This document shows positions 35,129 through 43,588 of a DNA stretch of 56,773 nt, piece by piece (the first letter of the stretch is position 1; every line of letters starts with the position of its first letter). A model generated the notes under the pieces. That model was not told the DNA's origin. It searched no databases and saw only the letters and a program-made list of their open reading frames with translations. Origin of the DNA: Mesobacillus subterraneus (GTDB taxonomy: Bacteria; Bacillota; Bacilli; Bacillales; Cytobacillaceae); assembly GCF_000934845.1 (NCBI RefSeq), contig NZ_JXIQ01000001.1:1-56773 (forward strand), given 5' to 3'. Both the position numbers and the translations under genes were made by a program.

Positions 35129-35704
35129 TTGAAGCAAAGGGAATTATTTTTGGCGTTTTTCCGCGTAGGGATCCTCGGGTATGGCGGTGGGCCGTCATCG
35201 ATTCCGCTTGTACATAAGGAAGTAGTCGATAAATATAAATGGATGGACGCAGATGAGTTTGGGGATATTCTTGCTCTGGGAAATGCGCTTCCAGGTCCGA
35301 TTGCGACAAAAATGGCTGGCTATATCGGCTTTCGAGTGGGGGGAGTCCTGGGCATGGTCAACGCTCTTTGTGCCACGATGATCCCAACCATTATTTTGAT
35401 GATTTTCCTGCTGACTGCTCTAAACTCATACAAGGACCAACCTTGGGTAAAAGGAATGGCGGAAGCAGTCGTCCCAGTTGTTGCTGTCATGCTGGGCGTC
35501 CTGACATGGGATTTTATCAAAAAGTCGGGAAAATCGAAGCTGGGCTGGACATGGACAGGTATTTCGCTGATTGCCAGTCTCGTGCTGCTTCAGTTCCTTC
35601 ATGTCCATCCGGCAATATTAATTTTGATCTTGCTAGTTGGTGCTTTAGTAAAAAAAGACTCCTCCCCATCTGAACAGAAACAAATGGGAGGAGAGCGAAA
35701 ATGA
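35129..35704 (+). CDS. Chromate transporter, short (half-size) subunit 1
   Basis: 191-residue CHR-family membrane protein with one set of about six helices. Family motifs are FRVGILGYGGGPSSIPLVHKEVV near the N-terminus and ALGNALPGPIATKMAGYIGF near residue 50. Half-size CHR proteins work in pairs, and the next gene codes for the second half. TTG 35129 follows AGAAGGTGAAG and gives the standard start MKQRELFLAF; a longer in-frame start at 35096 is weaker. Its stop overlaps the next start by 4 bases. Chromate efflux or anion transport is the family role. Confidence 0.9.
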   Translation: MKQRELFLAFFRVGILGYGGGPSSIPLVHKEVVDKYKWMDADEFGDILALGNALPGPIATKMAGYIGFRVGGVLGMVNALCATMIPTIILMIFLLTALNSYKDQPWVKGMAEAVVPVVAVMLGVLTWDFIKKSGKSKLGWTWTGISLIASLVLLQFLHVHPAILILILLVGALVKKDSSPSEQKQMGGERK

Positions 35705-36231
35705 TCTTTTTCCAAATATTTTTGGCTTTTTTCATTCCGGGTATTTTAGGCTATGGGGGTGGGCCTGCCTCGATCCCTCTGATTGAAAATGAAGTCGTTG
35801 ACCGATATGACTGGATGACGGTCAACGAATTTAGTGAAGTACTGGCGATGGGCAATGCGCTTCCGGGGCCGATTGCAACCAAGATGGCTGGATACATTGG
35901 CTATTCAGAAGGGGGGATTCTCGGTGCCGTTGTCGGCGTGTTTGCAACAGTAGCACCCTCTTTGATATTAATGATCACCCTGCTCGGACTACTGATGAAA
36001 TTCAAGGACTCTCCGCGTGTCAAAAGACTGACAATTGTCGTTAGACCAGTTATTGCAGTGCTTATGGGAGTGATGACCTATGATTTTGTATTCTCCTCCT
36101 ATGAAGGGATAGGAGTAACCCAGACCATCCTGATCGGCGGAATTAGCTTCGTTCTGATGAAAAAATGGAAGATCCACCCCGCCTATGTCATCGCTGGAGC
36201 ACTCGTTTATGGGGCACTTGTCCTCGTGTAA
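35701..36231 (+). CDS. Chromate transporter, short (half-size) subunit 2
   Basis: 176-residue partner of the preceding CHR protein. It repeats the family motifs FFIPGILGYGGGPASIPLIENEVV and AMGNALPGPIATKMAGYIGY, and has about six helices. The two proteins are clearly paralogous yet distinct, as in B. subtilis YwrA/YwrB. ATG overlaps the previous stop (ATGA) after GGGAGGAGAG, so the subunits are coupled and probably made in equal amounts. A terminator follows. Confidence 0.9.
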   Translation: MIFFQIFLAFFIPGILGYGGGPASIPLIENEVVDRYDWMTVNEFSEVLAMGNALPGPIATKMAGYIGYSEGGILGAVVGVFATVAPSLILMITLLGLLMKFKDSPRVKRLTIVVRPVIAVLMGVMTYDFVFSSYEGIGVTQTILIGGISFVLMKKWKIHPAYVIAGALVYGALVLV

Positions 36232-36232
36232 A

Positions 36233-36263
36233 GAAAAGTCCTCTCTGGGGGGCTTTTCTTTTT
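36233..36263 (+). terminator. Terminator of the chromate transporter operon
   Basis: Stem GAAAAGTCC / GGGCTTTTC (one wobble) with TTTTT after it, directly past the stop. Confidence 0.75.
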
Positions 36264-36332
36264 AATAGCTTTCTCCCTGGTCATTTGGGTAAAATAGATG
36301 GGAATCAATCAAATAGTAACCGAGGGAGATAT

Positions 36333-37592
36333 ATGGAAAAACGAATGAATACATCTAGACATTTAGCGGCTATTTCGCTGGCGATTATGGGAGTAGGGTT
36401 CCTTGCAATGATTCCATTTCAGGAGTCGCTGGTCGGGAAATTATTGATGGGGGGCTTTGAAGCCGGTCTTGTTGGCGGGCTAGCCGATTGGTTTGCAGTG
36501 ACGGCGCTGTTCCGGCATCCGCTCGGCATCCCAATCCCGCATACGGCGCTTTTGCCGAAAAATCGTGATAAGGTAACGGGTGCGTTAATCAATATGCTTG
36601 AGAATGATTGGCTCACAAAAGAAAGTATCATGGAAAAGTTCAAGCAAATTCCTATTTTGGAAAAAATCATTGAAACAGCTGAGAAGGGGCTTCATTCTGA
36701 CGCTGTGAAAAATAGCATTCATCGGTTTAGTCTGGAGATGGTTAGAAAAATAGACGTTGAACGGTTCGCCCCGATGATCGAAAAAGAAATCAAAGACATG
36801 CTGCTTTCAGCCGATAGTTCCGATTTATTGCAAAAGGCAGGAAGTCATATCCTGGAAAAAGAATATGATTCGGCTGCATTCGACTATGTTTTGCAAGAAA
36901 CAGAAAAATGGGCAGCTGATGCTGAAGCGAAAATGGTTCTAGGCAAGCTCGGAAAACAGGCCATTGATACAACCGAAGCTGATGGTCTCTTGAAATTTGC
37001 CATTCAATCATTCAGCAATATGATTACCGAAGAAAAAGTAGGAACGATTTTACAATCCTTCATTTTAAAAAGAATGAAAAATCTGCAGCAGGATGATAAT
37101 CGATACCGCCATATGATCCTGGATAAACTCCGCAAAGAACTGGGAAGCATTAGTGAACGGGATGCCCTGATGGCTGAAATCCAGTCCTGGAAAGATAAGA
37201 TGATCGAGGAAATGAATGTGACCGGACAAATCAAGGGAGTCCTGGCAAAATCAAAGGAACGCCTAGTAGCGGAAATCGAAAAGGATCGTTTTATGGATGA
37301 CATGGTGATTCCAGTAGTGAAAAGGTTTTTCGACGAAATCAAAGCAGATGAAGGAAAGGTAACTGCGATCGAAAGCTGGCTTCATGGGAAAATTGCGGAA
37401 CAGATTGACAGAAACCATTCGAAAATTGGAAAACTGGTCAAGGAAAATTTGGATCAGCTTGATACCGAAACACTCATTGACATGATGGAAAATAATGTAG
37501 GAAAAGACTTGCAATGGATCAGGGTCAACGGTGCGGTGTGCGGCTTTCTGATTGGAATAGGCTTAACCATATTCAAATTTATTGTTCTGTAA
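36333..37592 (+). CDS. DUF445 family membrane-associated protein
   Basis: 419-residue protein of the DUF445 family (YheB/YjiN-like). Hydrophobic segments lie at both ends: about 13-33 (LAAISLAIMGVGFLAMIPF) with the family motif GLVGGLADWFAVTALFRHPLGIPIPHTALLP at 45-75, and at the C-terminus (VNGAVCGFLIGIGLTIFKFIVL). The middle is helical and charged. Function is unknown. The ATG at 36333 follows GAGGGAGA; it is one gene with its own gap on both sides. Confidence 0.9.
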   Translation: MEKRMNTSRHLAAISLAIMGVGFLAMIPFQESLVGKLLMGGFEAGLVGGLADWFAVTALFRHPLGIPIPHTALLPKNRDKVTGALINMLENDWLTKESIMEKFKQIPILEKIIETAEKGLHSDAVKNSIHRFSLEMVRKIDVERFAPMIEKEIKDMLLSADSSDLLQKAGSHILEKEYDSAAFDYVLQETEKWAADAEAKMVLGKLGKQAIDTTEADGLLKFAIQSFSNMITEEKVGTILQSFILKRMKNLQQDDNRYRHMILDKLRKELGSISERDALMAEIQSWKDKMIEEMNVTGQIKGVLAKSKERLVAEIEKDRFMDDMVIPVVKRFFDEIKADEGKVTAIESWLHGKIAEQIDRNHSKIGKLVKENLDQLDTETLIDMMENNVGKDLQWIRVNGAVCGFLIGIGLTIFKFIVL

Positions 37593-37693
37593 GTAGTGAA
37601 AAAATAATCAGAAACACGGTGACTTCGTAGATTTTATAAAAAAGAAAATTTGCCACAGTGCCTTCACTCATATAGTCAGAAAGGATGAAAGAC

Positions 37694-38881
37694 ATGAATC
37701 AACCAGCAAAAGAGGCTCAACAGCATCACGGCACTGAGAAAATTTGGAGCAAGGATTTTCTGCTTATTTTTTTAGCGAATTTCTTTATCTTCATGGGATT
37801 TCAAATGACATTGCCAACCATTCCTCTGTTCGTCGAGCATTTAGGCGGCAATGACCAGTTAATCGGCTTTGTCGTTGGTATTTTTACATTTTCCGCATTA
37901 CTCGTGCGGCCATTTGTCGGCAGGATGCTGGAAACGAAAGGGCGAGGAATCATCTACCTGACAGGACTGGCCATCTTCGTTGTATCTGTTGGTTCATTTG
38001 GATTTGCTTCGGGAATGGCTTTGCTATTTTTCATGCGAATCATCCAAGGAGTTGGCTGGGGATTTTCAACAACCGCGTCTGGCACAATCGCAACGGACCT
38101 CATTCCGCCGAGACGGAGAGGGGAAGGAATGGGATTTTTTGGACTCTCCGGGAACGTCGCATTGGCGATGGGACCAACGCTTGGACTTGCTTTGGCTGCT
38201 GCTATTTCCTTTAAGCAATTATTTTTAATCAGTGCCGCTCTTGGTCTAGCTGCATTTGTTCTCGCATCAAGGATAACCTATAAAAAGGCAGAGAAAGCGG
38301 AAAAGGTTCAGGTGAAGCGCAGATGGGATTTATATGAGAAAACTGCCCTGCAGCCATCCTTGCTGTTGTTGTTCATAACAATTACCTTTGGAGGTATCGC
38401 TTCCTTCCTGCCGCTCTACTCAGCCCAGAAGGGAATTGCAGGGATCGAATGGTACTTTTTTATTTTTGCGGTGACGTTAATGCTATCAAGATCTTTTGCC
38501 GGCCAACTTTATGATAAAAGAGGCCATGGTGCTGTTTTTCTGCCTGGGACATTTTTGATCATGATCGCGATGATTCTATTGGCTTGGCTTCCAAACAGCC
38601 TGGTGATGTTCATTGCGGCCGGCCTATATGGATTCGGTTTTGGTTCTGTCCAGCCCGCATTGCAGGCTTGGGCTGTCCAGGAGGCACCGATGAACAGGAA
38701 AGGAATGGCGAATGCCACCTTTTTCTCCTTTTTCGATTTAGGTGTCGGAGTTGGGGCAATGGCTTTCGGTCAGATTGGCCACTGGCTTGGATATGGAAGT
38801 ATCTACATCGCTTCCGCTGTTTCCGTTTTCGTTTCGATCCTGCTCTATATTTTGATGATGAAAAAACCAGCTAGAGCCTAA
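37694..38881 (+). CDS. MFS transporter
   Basis: 395-residue major facilitator with twelve helices. A short hydrophilic N-terminus (MNQPAKEAQQHHGTEKIWSKDF) is followed by NFFIFMGFQMTLPTIPLFVEHLGG, the loop 2-3 motif GRMLETKGRG and the loop 4-5 region TASGTIATDLIPPRRRGEGMGFFGLSGNVA. This looks like the YfkF/YttB-like drug-efflux group. A start at 37685 is also possible, but ATG 37694 has better spacing to AGAAAGG. Substrate unknown. Confidence 0.9.
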   Translation: MNQPAKEAQQHHGTEKIWSKDFLLIFLANFFIFMGFQMTLPTIPLFVEHLGGNDQLIGFVVGIFTFSALLVRPFVGRMLETKGRGIIYLTGLAIFVVSVGSFGFASGMALLFFMRIIQGVGWGFSTTASGTIATDLIPPRRRGEGMGFFGLSGNVALAMGPTLGLALAAAISFKQLFLISAALGLAAFVLASRITYKKAEKAEKVQVKRRWDLYEKTALQPSLLLLFITITFGGIASFLPLYSAQKGIAGIEWYFFIFAVTLMLSRSFAGQLYDKRGHGAVFLPGTFLIMIAMILLAWLPNSLVMFIAAGLYGFGFGSVQPALQAWAVQEAPMNRKGMANATFFSFFDLGVGVGAMAFGQIGHWLGYGSIYIASAVSVFVSILLYILMMKKPARA

Positions 38882-38954
38882 ATTTCTTGTTTTTAAAAAA
38901 TAGGAAGAGGGGTATAAAGGAATATAGGCACATAAAAATGTAGGGGGAATCTAG

Positions 38955-40361
38955 ATGTATTTCAAGTCATATTTTGATGACCAGCTCGCCCATATGTCAT
39001 ACTTCATCGGCTGTCAGAAGACGGGACAGGCGCTTGTTATCGACCCGGCAAGGAATATTCAACCTTATTTGGATACAGCCAATAAAGAGGGATTTACGAT
39101 CACTGCCGCAACGGAAACCCATATTCATGCAGATTATCTGTCAGGTGCAAGAGAGCTCGCCCACCACCATGGAGTCAAGCTGTATGTATCGGATGAAGGG
39201 GATAAGGACTGGAAGTATCAATATGTTGACCAGTATGAGCATGAATTAGTTACGGAAGGATCAACCTTCCATATCGGGAATATTTATTTTGAAGTGATCC
39301 ATACCCCGGGACATACCCCGGAAAGCATCTCCTTCTTATTGACGGATAAAGGTGGCGGTGCCAATGAACCAATGGGCATGTTTACGGGCGACTTTCTGTT
39401 TGTCGGCGACGTCGGCCGTCCTGATCTTCTCGAAAAAGCAGCAGGAATCAAAGATACATCCGAGGCTGGCGCTCGCCAGATGTTTGCGTCCCTCCGGAAA
39501 GTGGAAAAGCTGTCTGACTTCTTGCAAGTATGGCCAGCACACGGAGCAGGAAGTGCCTGTGGAAAATCACTCGGTGCCGTTCCGATGACCACTTTAGGTT
39601 ATGAGAAAAAATTTAATTGGGCTTTCCAGATTAAAGAGGAGAATAAATTTGTGGAGGAGCTGCTAGCCGGTCAGCCAGAACCTCCGAAATACTTCGCCCA
39701 GATGAAGAAACTGAACAAGGAAGGTCCAGAATTGCTCAGACAGGAAGAGACACCTAAAGTGTCGCCGTCCGACACTAAAGTGTCGCCGTCCGACACTGGG
39801 AATGCAGTAGTCGTAGATACCCGACCGGCAAATGAATTTGCCGCAGGGCATGCGGAAGGAACAATAAACATCCCGTACAATAAATCCTTCACAAACTGGG
39901 CTGGCTGGCTATTAAGCTACGATCAGGACATTGTATTGATTGCAGATCCAGAAGAACTAGCTGAAGTGAAAAAATCCCTGCAGTCCATCGGGCTTGATCA
40001 GGTAACAGCATACATTGATTCGAAAGAATTAGCCGGCAGTCTGGAAGCATACAAGACCGTCACCGCCAGCGAGGCAAAAAAAATGATGGAGGACGATACC
40101 TACTTTGTCATCGACGTCCGCAACCAGAGTGAATGGGATAGCGGCCATATCCCTGGTGCCCATCATATCATGCTCGGCAACCTGACCGACAAGCTTGACG
40201 AAGTGCCAAAAGACAAGAAAATCATTGCCCATTGTCAGTCAGGCGCACGCTCCGCGATCGGAACAAGCCTGCTTCTGAAAAATGGTTATAAAGATGTGCT
40301 CAATCTCGAAGGAGGATTCAACGCTTGGGAAGCAGAAGGACTTCCAGTTAAAAAAGAATAA
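38955..40361 (+). CDS. CstB-like persulfide dioxygenase-sulfurtransferase
   Basis: 468-residue protein with the domain order of S. aureus CstB: metallo-beta-lactamase (about 1-250; THIHADYLSG near residue 56, HTPGHTPES, GDFLFVGDVGRPDL), a pseudo-rhodanese domain (about 275-355) without a catalytic Cys, and a C-terminal rhodanese with Cys427 in IAHCQSGARSA. CstB oxidises persulfides to thiosulfate. The last His of the usual HxHxDH is Tyr here, which occurs in this branch of the family (from memory). A tandem KVSPSDT heptad sits in the linker after the first domain. The ATG follows TAGGGGGAA. Single gene with its own terminator. Confidence 0.9.
   Translation: MYFKSYFDDQLAHMSYFIGCQKTGQALVIDPARNIQPYLDTANKEGFTITAATETHIHADYLSGARELAHHHGVKLYVSDEGDKDWKYQYVDQYEHELVTEGSTFHIGNIYFEVIHTPGHTPESISFLLTDKGGGANEPMGMFTGDFLFVGDVGRPDLLEKAAGIKDTSEAGARQMFASLRKVEKLSDFLQVWPAHGAGSACGKSLGAVPMTTLGYEKKFNWAFQIKEENKFVEELLAGQPEPPKYFAQMKKLNKEGPELLRQEETPKVSPSDTKVSPSDTGNAVVVDTRPANEFAAGHAEGTINIPYNKSFTNWAGWLLSYDQDIVLIADPEELAEVKKSLQSIGLDQVTAYIDSKELAGSLEAYKTVTASEAKKMMEDDTYFVIDVRNQSEWDSGHIPGAHHIMLGNLTDKLDEVPKDKKIIAHCQSGARSAIGTSLLLKNGYKDVLNLEGGFNAWEAEGLPVKKE
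39754..39795 (+). repeat. In-frame 21-bp tandem repeat in the CstB-like gene
   Basis: Two exact 21-base units code for KVSPSDT twice in the inter-domain linker. Each unit contains a perfect hairpin AGTGTCG-CCGTC-CGACACT. It looks like an expansion by slippage of a palindromic insert. Confidence 0.85.
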
Positions 40362-40365
40362 CAGG

Positions 40366-40397
40366 AAAGCCAGCTCATTCTGTGAGCTGGCTTTTCT
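40366..40397 (+). terminator. Terminator of the CstB-like gene
   Basis: Stem AAAGCCAGCTCA / TGAGCTGGCTTT with a loop of a few bases and a T run, right after the stop. Confidence 0.92.
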
Positions 40398-40443
40398 GTA
40401 TGATAGACTTTAGATAACTGATTATGTAATAGAGGGGATTGCC

Positions 40444-41133
40444 GTGAAAATATTAGTGATTGAAGATAATGAGAGTGTGTGTGCAATGATTGAGATGTTT
40501 TTTTTAAAAGAGGGAATGGAAGGAGAGTTTGTGAATGATGGCCTCAAGGGGTATGAGGCATATAAGAGGGGGAACTGGGATTTAATGATTGTCGACTGGA
40601 TGCTGCCGGGGATGGATGGGGTCAGCTTGTGCCGGAAGGTCAGACAGGAGGGCAGTGAGATTCCGATCATTATGCTGACAGCGAAAGATAGCGAGTCGGA
40701 CCAGGTTCTAGGACTTGAGATGGGGGCGGATGATTATGTGACGAAGCCATTTAGCCCGCTTACTTTGATGGCGAGGATCAAGGCTGTTACGCGCCGGTAT
40801 CATAAGCAAGATAACAGTGATGTCGGGACGAGCCATTTGAAAATCAACAAAGATACACGGGAGGTAAGCCTCGACGGCAAACCGGTAACGAATTTGACGC
40901 CAAAGGAGTTCGACCTGCTCCTCCTCTTCGTCCAGCATCCGCGTCAAGTATTTACTAGAGAACAGCTGCTCGAGCGTGTTTGGGGTTATCAATATTACGG
41001 AGATGAACGGACGGTGGATGTCCATATTAAGCGGTTAAGGAAGAAGCTGGGTAGTGTTGACCAACCGTTCTTCCACACGGTTTGGGGAGTCGGCTATAAA
41101 TTCGATGAAAGTGTTGATGTGCATGAAGGTTAA
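40444..41133 (+). CDS. yclJ: Response regulator YclJ-like
   Basis: 229-residue OmpR-type regulator. The receiver domain begins MKILVIEDNESVCAMIEMFFLKEG, with phospho-Asp in LMIVDWMLPGMDG near residue 53 and Lys in DDYVTKPFSP; the winged-helix domain has YYGDERTVDVHIKRLRKKL and TVWGVGYKFDES. The N-terminal NESVC and the FFLKEG run, as well as the effector domain, closely resemble B. subtilis YclJ (from memory). GTG start. It forms a two-component pair with the overlapping kinase gene. YclJK is linked to low-oxygen growth in B. subtilis. Confidence 0.88.
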   Translation: MKILVIEDNESVCAMIEMFFLKEGMEGEFVNDGLKGYEAYKRGNWDLMIVDWMLPGMDGVSLCRKVRQEGSEIPIIMLTAKDSESDQVLGLEMGADDYVTKPFSPLTLMARIKAVTRRYHKQDNSDVGTSHLKINKDTREVSLDGKPVTNLTPKEFDLLLLFVQHPRQVFTREQLLERVWGYQYYGDERTVDVHIKRLRKKLGSVDQPFFHTVWGVGYKFDESVDVHEG

Positions 41134-42529
41134 GTATATTTATCAGCAATTCCTCAGCCATATCAGCATCATCATTGTTGCTTTCCTGATCCTGAGTCTT
41201 GTTTTTACAAAGTATGTGGAAACATTGGTCTATAAAAACAAGACGGAGGAGCTTGTTTCCTATGGCGAGAATATTCTGCGGGACCTGGATCGGGGTGTGG
41301 AACTGCCGGATCAGGTGATCAATCAATATGCACGAGTTCTGTTTGGCCGCGATATCCAATTCAGTGTGTTTGATGAAAATATTCAGCTGCTGAATCCCAT
41401 CAAGTGGAGAGGGCCAGCAATTGAATTAACGGAAAAAGAGTGGAGTCAGCTTACAAACGGGAAGCCAATTGTCAAAAATTATGACTTGGAACGGTATAAC
41501 CGTGCTGTGACCCTTGTGGTTTTGCCATATTTAGATCGTGGGCGATTTGTTGGTGGTATTCTCCTGACCTCGCCAATTAGCGGGACACGGGAAACGATTG
41601 CCGAAATCAATAAGTATTTGTTTTATACGATGCTGATCGGTCTGTTCGTCTCTTTCTTGCTAAGCTGGATTCTGTCGCGGATTCACGTCAACAGGATCAA
41701 AAAGCTTCAGGAAGCTACTTCCACAGTCTCAGCTGGGGACTATACGGTAAAAGTACCGAGTTCCGATTTTGATGAGATTGGCGAATTGGCAAAAGATTTT
41801 AACAGCATGGTTGACAAGCTGAATGAATCGAAATCGGAAATTGTAAATTTGGAAAATCGGCGCCGCCAGTTCATGTCCGATGTGTCCCATGAATTGAGAA
41901 CACCGCTTACTACCATTAGCGGAATCGTCGAAGGACTAAGGAATGATATGATTCCCGAGGCGGAAAAAGAACGGGGGATCAATCTTGTCAGCCAGGAAAC
42001 GAAGCGGTTGATTCGCCTCGTCAATGAGAATCTTGATTATGATAAAATACGCTCCAATCAAGTGCAGCTACATTTAGAGGATATTGAGCTGGTAGAGGTG
42101 TTTGAAATCATCCAGGAGCAACTTGAATTGCAGGCAGGGGAGCGCAATAACCAAATTAGAATAGAAGTGGAGGATTCGGCAAAAGTTCATGCAGATTATG
42201 ACCGCCTTGTCCAAATTTTGATTAACATTACGAAAAATAGTATCCAGTTCACTGAAAACGGGATGATCACGCTACGAGGCAGGAAGAGGGAGCAGATGAC
42301 TGTAATGGAAATTGAGGATACCGGTATCGGCATTGACCCGGCTGAAATTGAAAAAATTTGGCATCGGTTCTACAAAGCAGATCTCTCGAGAACGAGCAAT
42401 CCCTTCGGGGAATTTGGGCTAGGTTTATCCATCGTCAAGCAGCTAGTACAGATGCATAAGGGAAAAATTAAAGTAGAGAGCGAACACGGCAAAGGGACAA
42501 AGTTTGTGATTGAACTACCTTTTCGGTAA
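41123..42529 (+). CDS. yclK: Sensor histidine kinase YclK-like
   Basis: 468-residue membrane kinase. TM1 about 10-30, an extracellular domain of some 130 residues, TM2 about 165-185, HAMP (about 190-240), HisKA with phospho-His in DVSHELRTPLTTISG near residue 255, and ATPase motifs NITKNSIQF, DTGIGI and FGLGLSIVKQL. Several in-frame starts overlap the regulator gene (41105, 41117, 41123); ATG 41123 gives the natural N-terminus KVKYIYQQF just before TM1. Overlap with yclJ implies coupling. The signal is unknown. Confidence 0.9.
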   Translation: MKVKYIYQQFLSHISIIIVAFLILSLVFTKYVETLVYKNKTEELVSYGENILRDLDRGVELPDQVINQYARVLFGRDIQFSVFDENIQLLNPIKWRGPAIELTEKEWSQLTNGKPIVKNYDLERYNRAVTLVVLPYLDRGRFVGGILLTSPISGTRETIAEINKYLFYTMLIGLFVSFLLSWILSRIHVNRIKKLQEATSTVSAGDYTVKVPSSDFDEIGELAKDFNSMVDKLNESKSEIVNLENRRRQFMSDVSHELRTPLTTISGIVEGLRNDMIPEAEKERGINLVSQETKRLIRLVNENLDYDKIRSNQVQLHLEDIELVEVFEIIQEQLELQAGERNNQIRIEVEDSAKVHADYDRLVQILINITKNSIQFTENGMITLRGRKREQMTVMEIEDTGIGIDPAEIEKIWHRFYKADLSRTSNPFGEFGLGLSIVKQLVQMHKGKIKVESEHGKGTKFVIELPFR

Positions 42530-42563
42530 GATATAAAACGAGCTGAAGGAGAGGATGAACGAG

Positions 42564-43547
42564 ATGGTGCGATTCGGAGTGGTAGGAACAAATTGGATTA
42601 CGGAAGCTTTTATAAAAGGGGCAAGCCATCATATGGATTTCAAGTTGGCTGCAGTGTATTCCCGTACGGAGGAACGTGCTGCTAAGTTTGCAGACAAGTT
42701 CGGTGTGGAAACTATTTTTACGGATTTGGAAGCGATGGCCAAAAGCGATGCGATCGATGCCGTCTACCTTGCCAGCCCCAATTCTTTGCATGCCAGCCAG
42801 GCGATTATCTTTATGAAAAACGGCAAGCATGTTTTATCCGAAAAAGCGATTGCGTCCAACAGCCATGAACTTGGCGATATGATCAAAACGGCAAAAGACA
42901 ATCAAGTGGTATTGATGGAGGCGCTGAAATCAACCTTAATGCCAAACTTCAAGGCAGTCCAGGAGAATCTGGACAAAATCGGTCCGATCAGAAGGTACTT
43001 TGCAAGCTATTGCCAGTACTCCTCTCGCTATGATAAATACAAAGAAGGAATCGTACTGAATGCTTTCAATCCGCAATTCTCTGCTGGTTCGCTGATGGAT
43101 ATCGGAATTTACTGCATATACCCGCTCATAGTGTTGTTTGGAGAGCCCAGGTCCGTTCAGGCGAACGGCTACATACTTGAGTCTGGTGTCGATGGAGAAG
43201 GCAGCCTGTTATTGAAATACGATGAAATGGATGCGGTCATCCTGTTTTCAAAGATCACGGATTCGACGCTCCCTTCAGAAATACACGGAGAGAATGGAAA
43301 CATCCGCATTGATAAAATCAGCTCGCCTGAAAAGGTGGAAATTTTTTACCGTGATGGCAGAAGAGAAGATCTAGCAAGAAAGCAGCTAGCAGATCAGATG
43401 TTTTATGAAGCAGAGGAATTCATTGCCTTAATTCAGCAAGGGAAAATGGAATCCAAAAACAATTCGCTCGAAAACTCGCGAATCACGATGAAGATTCTCG
43501 ATGAGGCTAGGCACCAAATGGGAGTCAAATTTCCAAGCGATCACTAA
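42564..43547 (+). CDS. Gfo/Idh/MocA family oxidoreductase (YulF-like)
   Basis: 327-residue NAD(P)-dependent oxidoreductase. The Rossmann start MVRFGVVGTNWITEAFIKGA is followed by AVYSRTEERAAKFADKFGV, AVYLASPNSLHASQAIIFM and the catalytic-region ASEKAIASNS-like LSEKAIASN near residue 93, with the second-domain SAGSLMDIGIYCIYPL containing the usual Asp/His-type pair position. B. subtilis YulF is the closest remembered match. Substrate is a sugar or inositol-like alcohol, not further definable. ATG 42564 has GGAGAGG at a better distance than ATG 42555. Confidence 0.9.
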   Translation: MVRFGVVGTNWITEAFIKGASHHMDFKLAAVYSRTEERAAKFADKFGVETIFTDLEAMAKSDAIDAVYLASPNSLHASQAIIFMKNGKHVLSEKAIASNSHELGDMIKTAKDNQVVLMEALKSTLMPNFKAVQENLDKIGPIRRYFASYCQYSSRYDKYKEGIVLNAFNPQFSAGSLMDIGIYCIYPLIVLFGEPRSVQANGYILESGVDGEGSLLLKYDEMDAVILFSKITDSTLPSEIHGENGNIRIDKISSPEKVEIFYRDGRREDLARKQLADQMFYEAEEFIALIQQGKMESKNNSLENSRITMKILDEARHQMGVKFPSDH

Positions 43548-43588
43548 AAAGGTAGGCAGGTTGTTTTAGCACCTGCCTACCTTTTTAG
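43546..43588. terminator. Bidirectional terminator between oxidoreductase and lactonase genes
   Basis: Near-perfect 15-bp stem AAAAGGTAGGCAGGT / ACCTGCCTACCTTTT with a 9-base loop, between convergent genes. Confidence 0.93.

Noticed and set aside
38900-38915. Half CstR-like site (GGGGTAT) before the CstB-like gene
   Set aside because: Only one arm matches; no clear promoter beside it.
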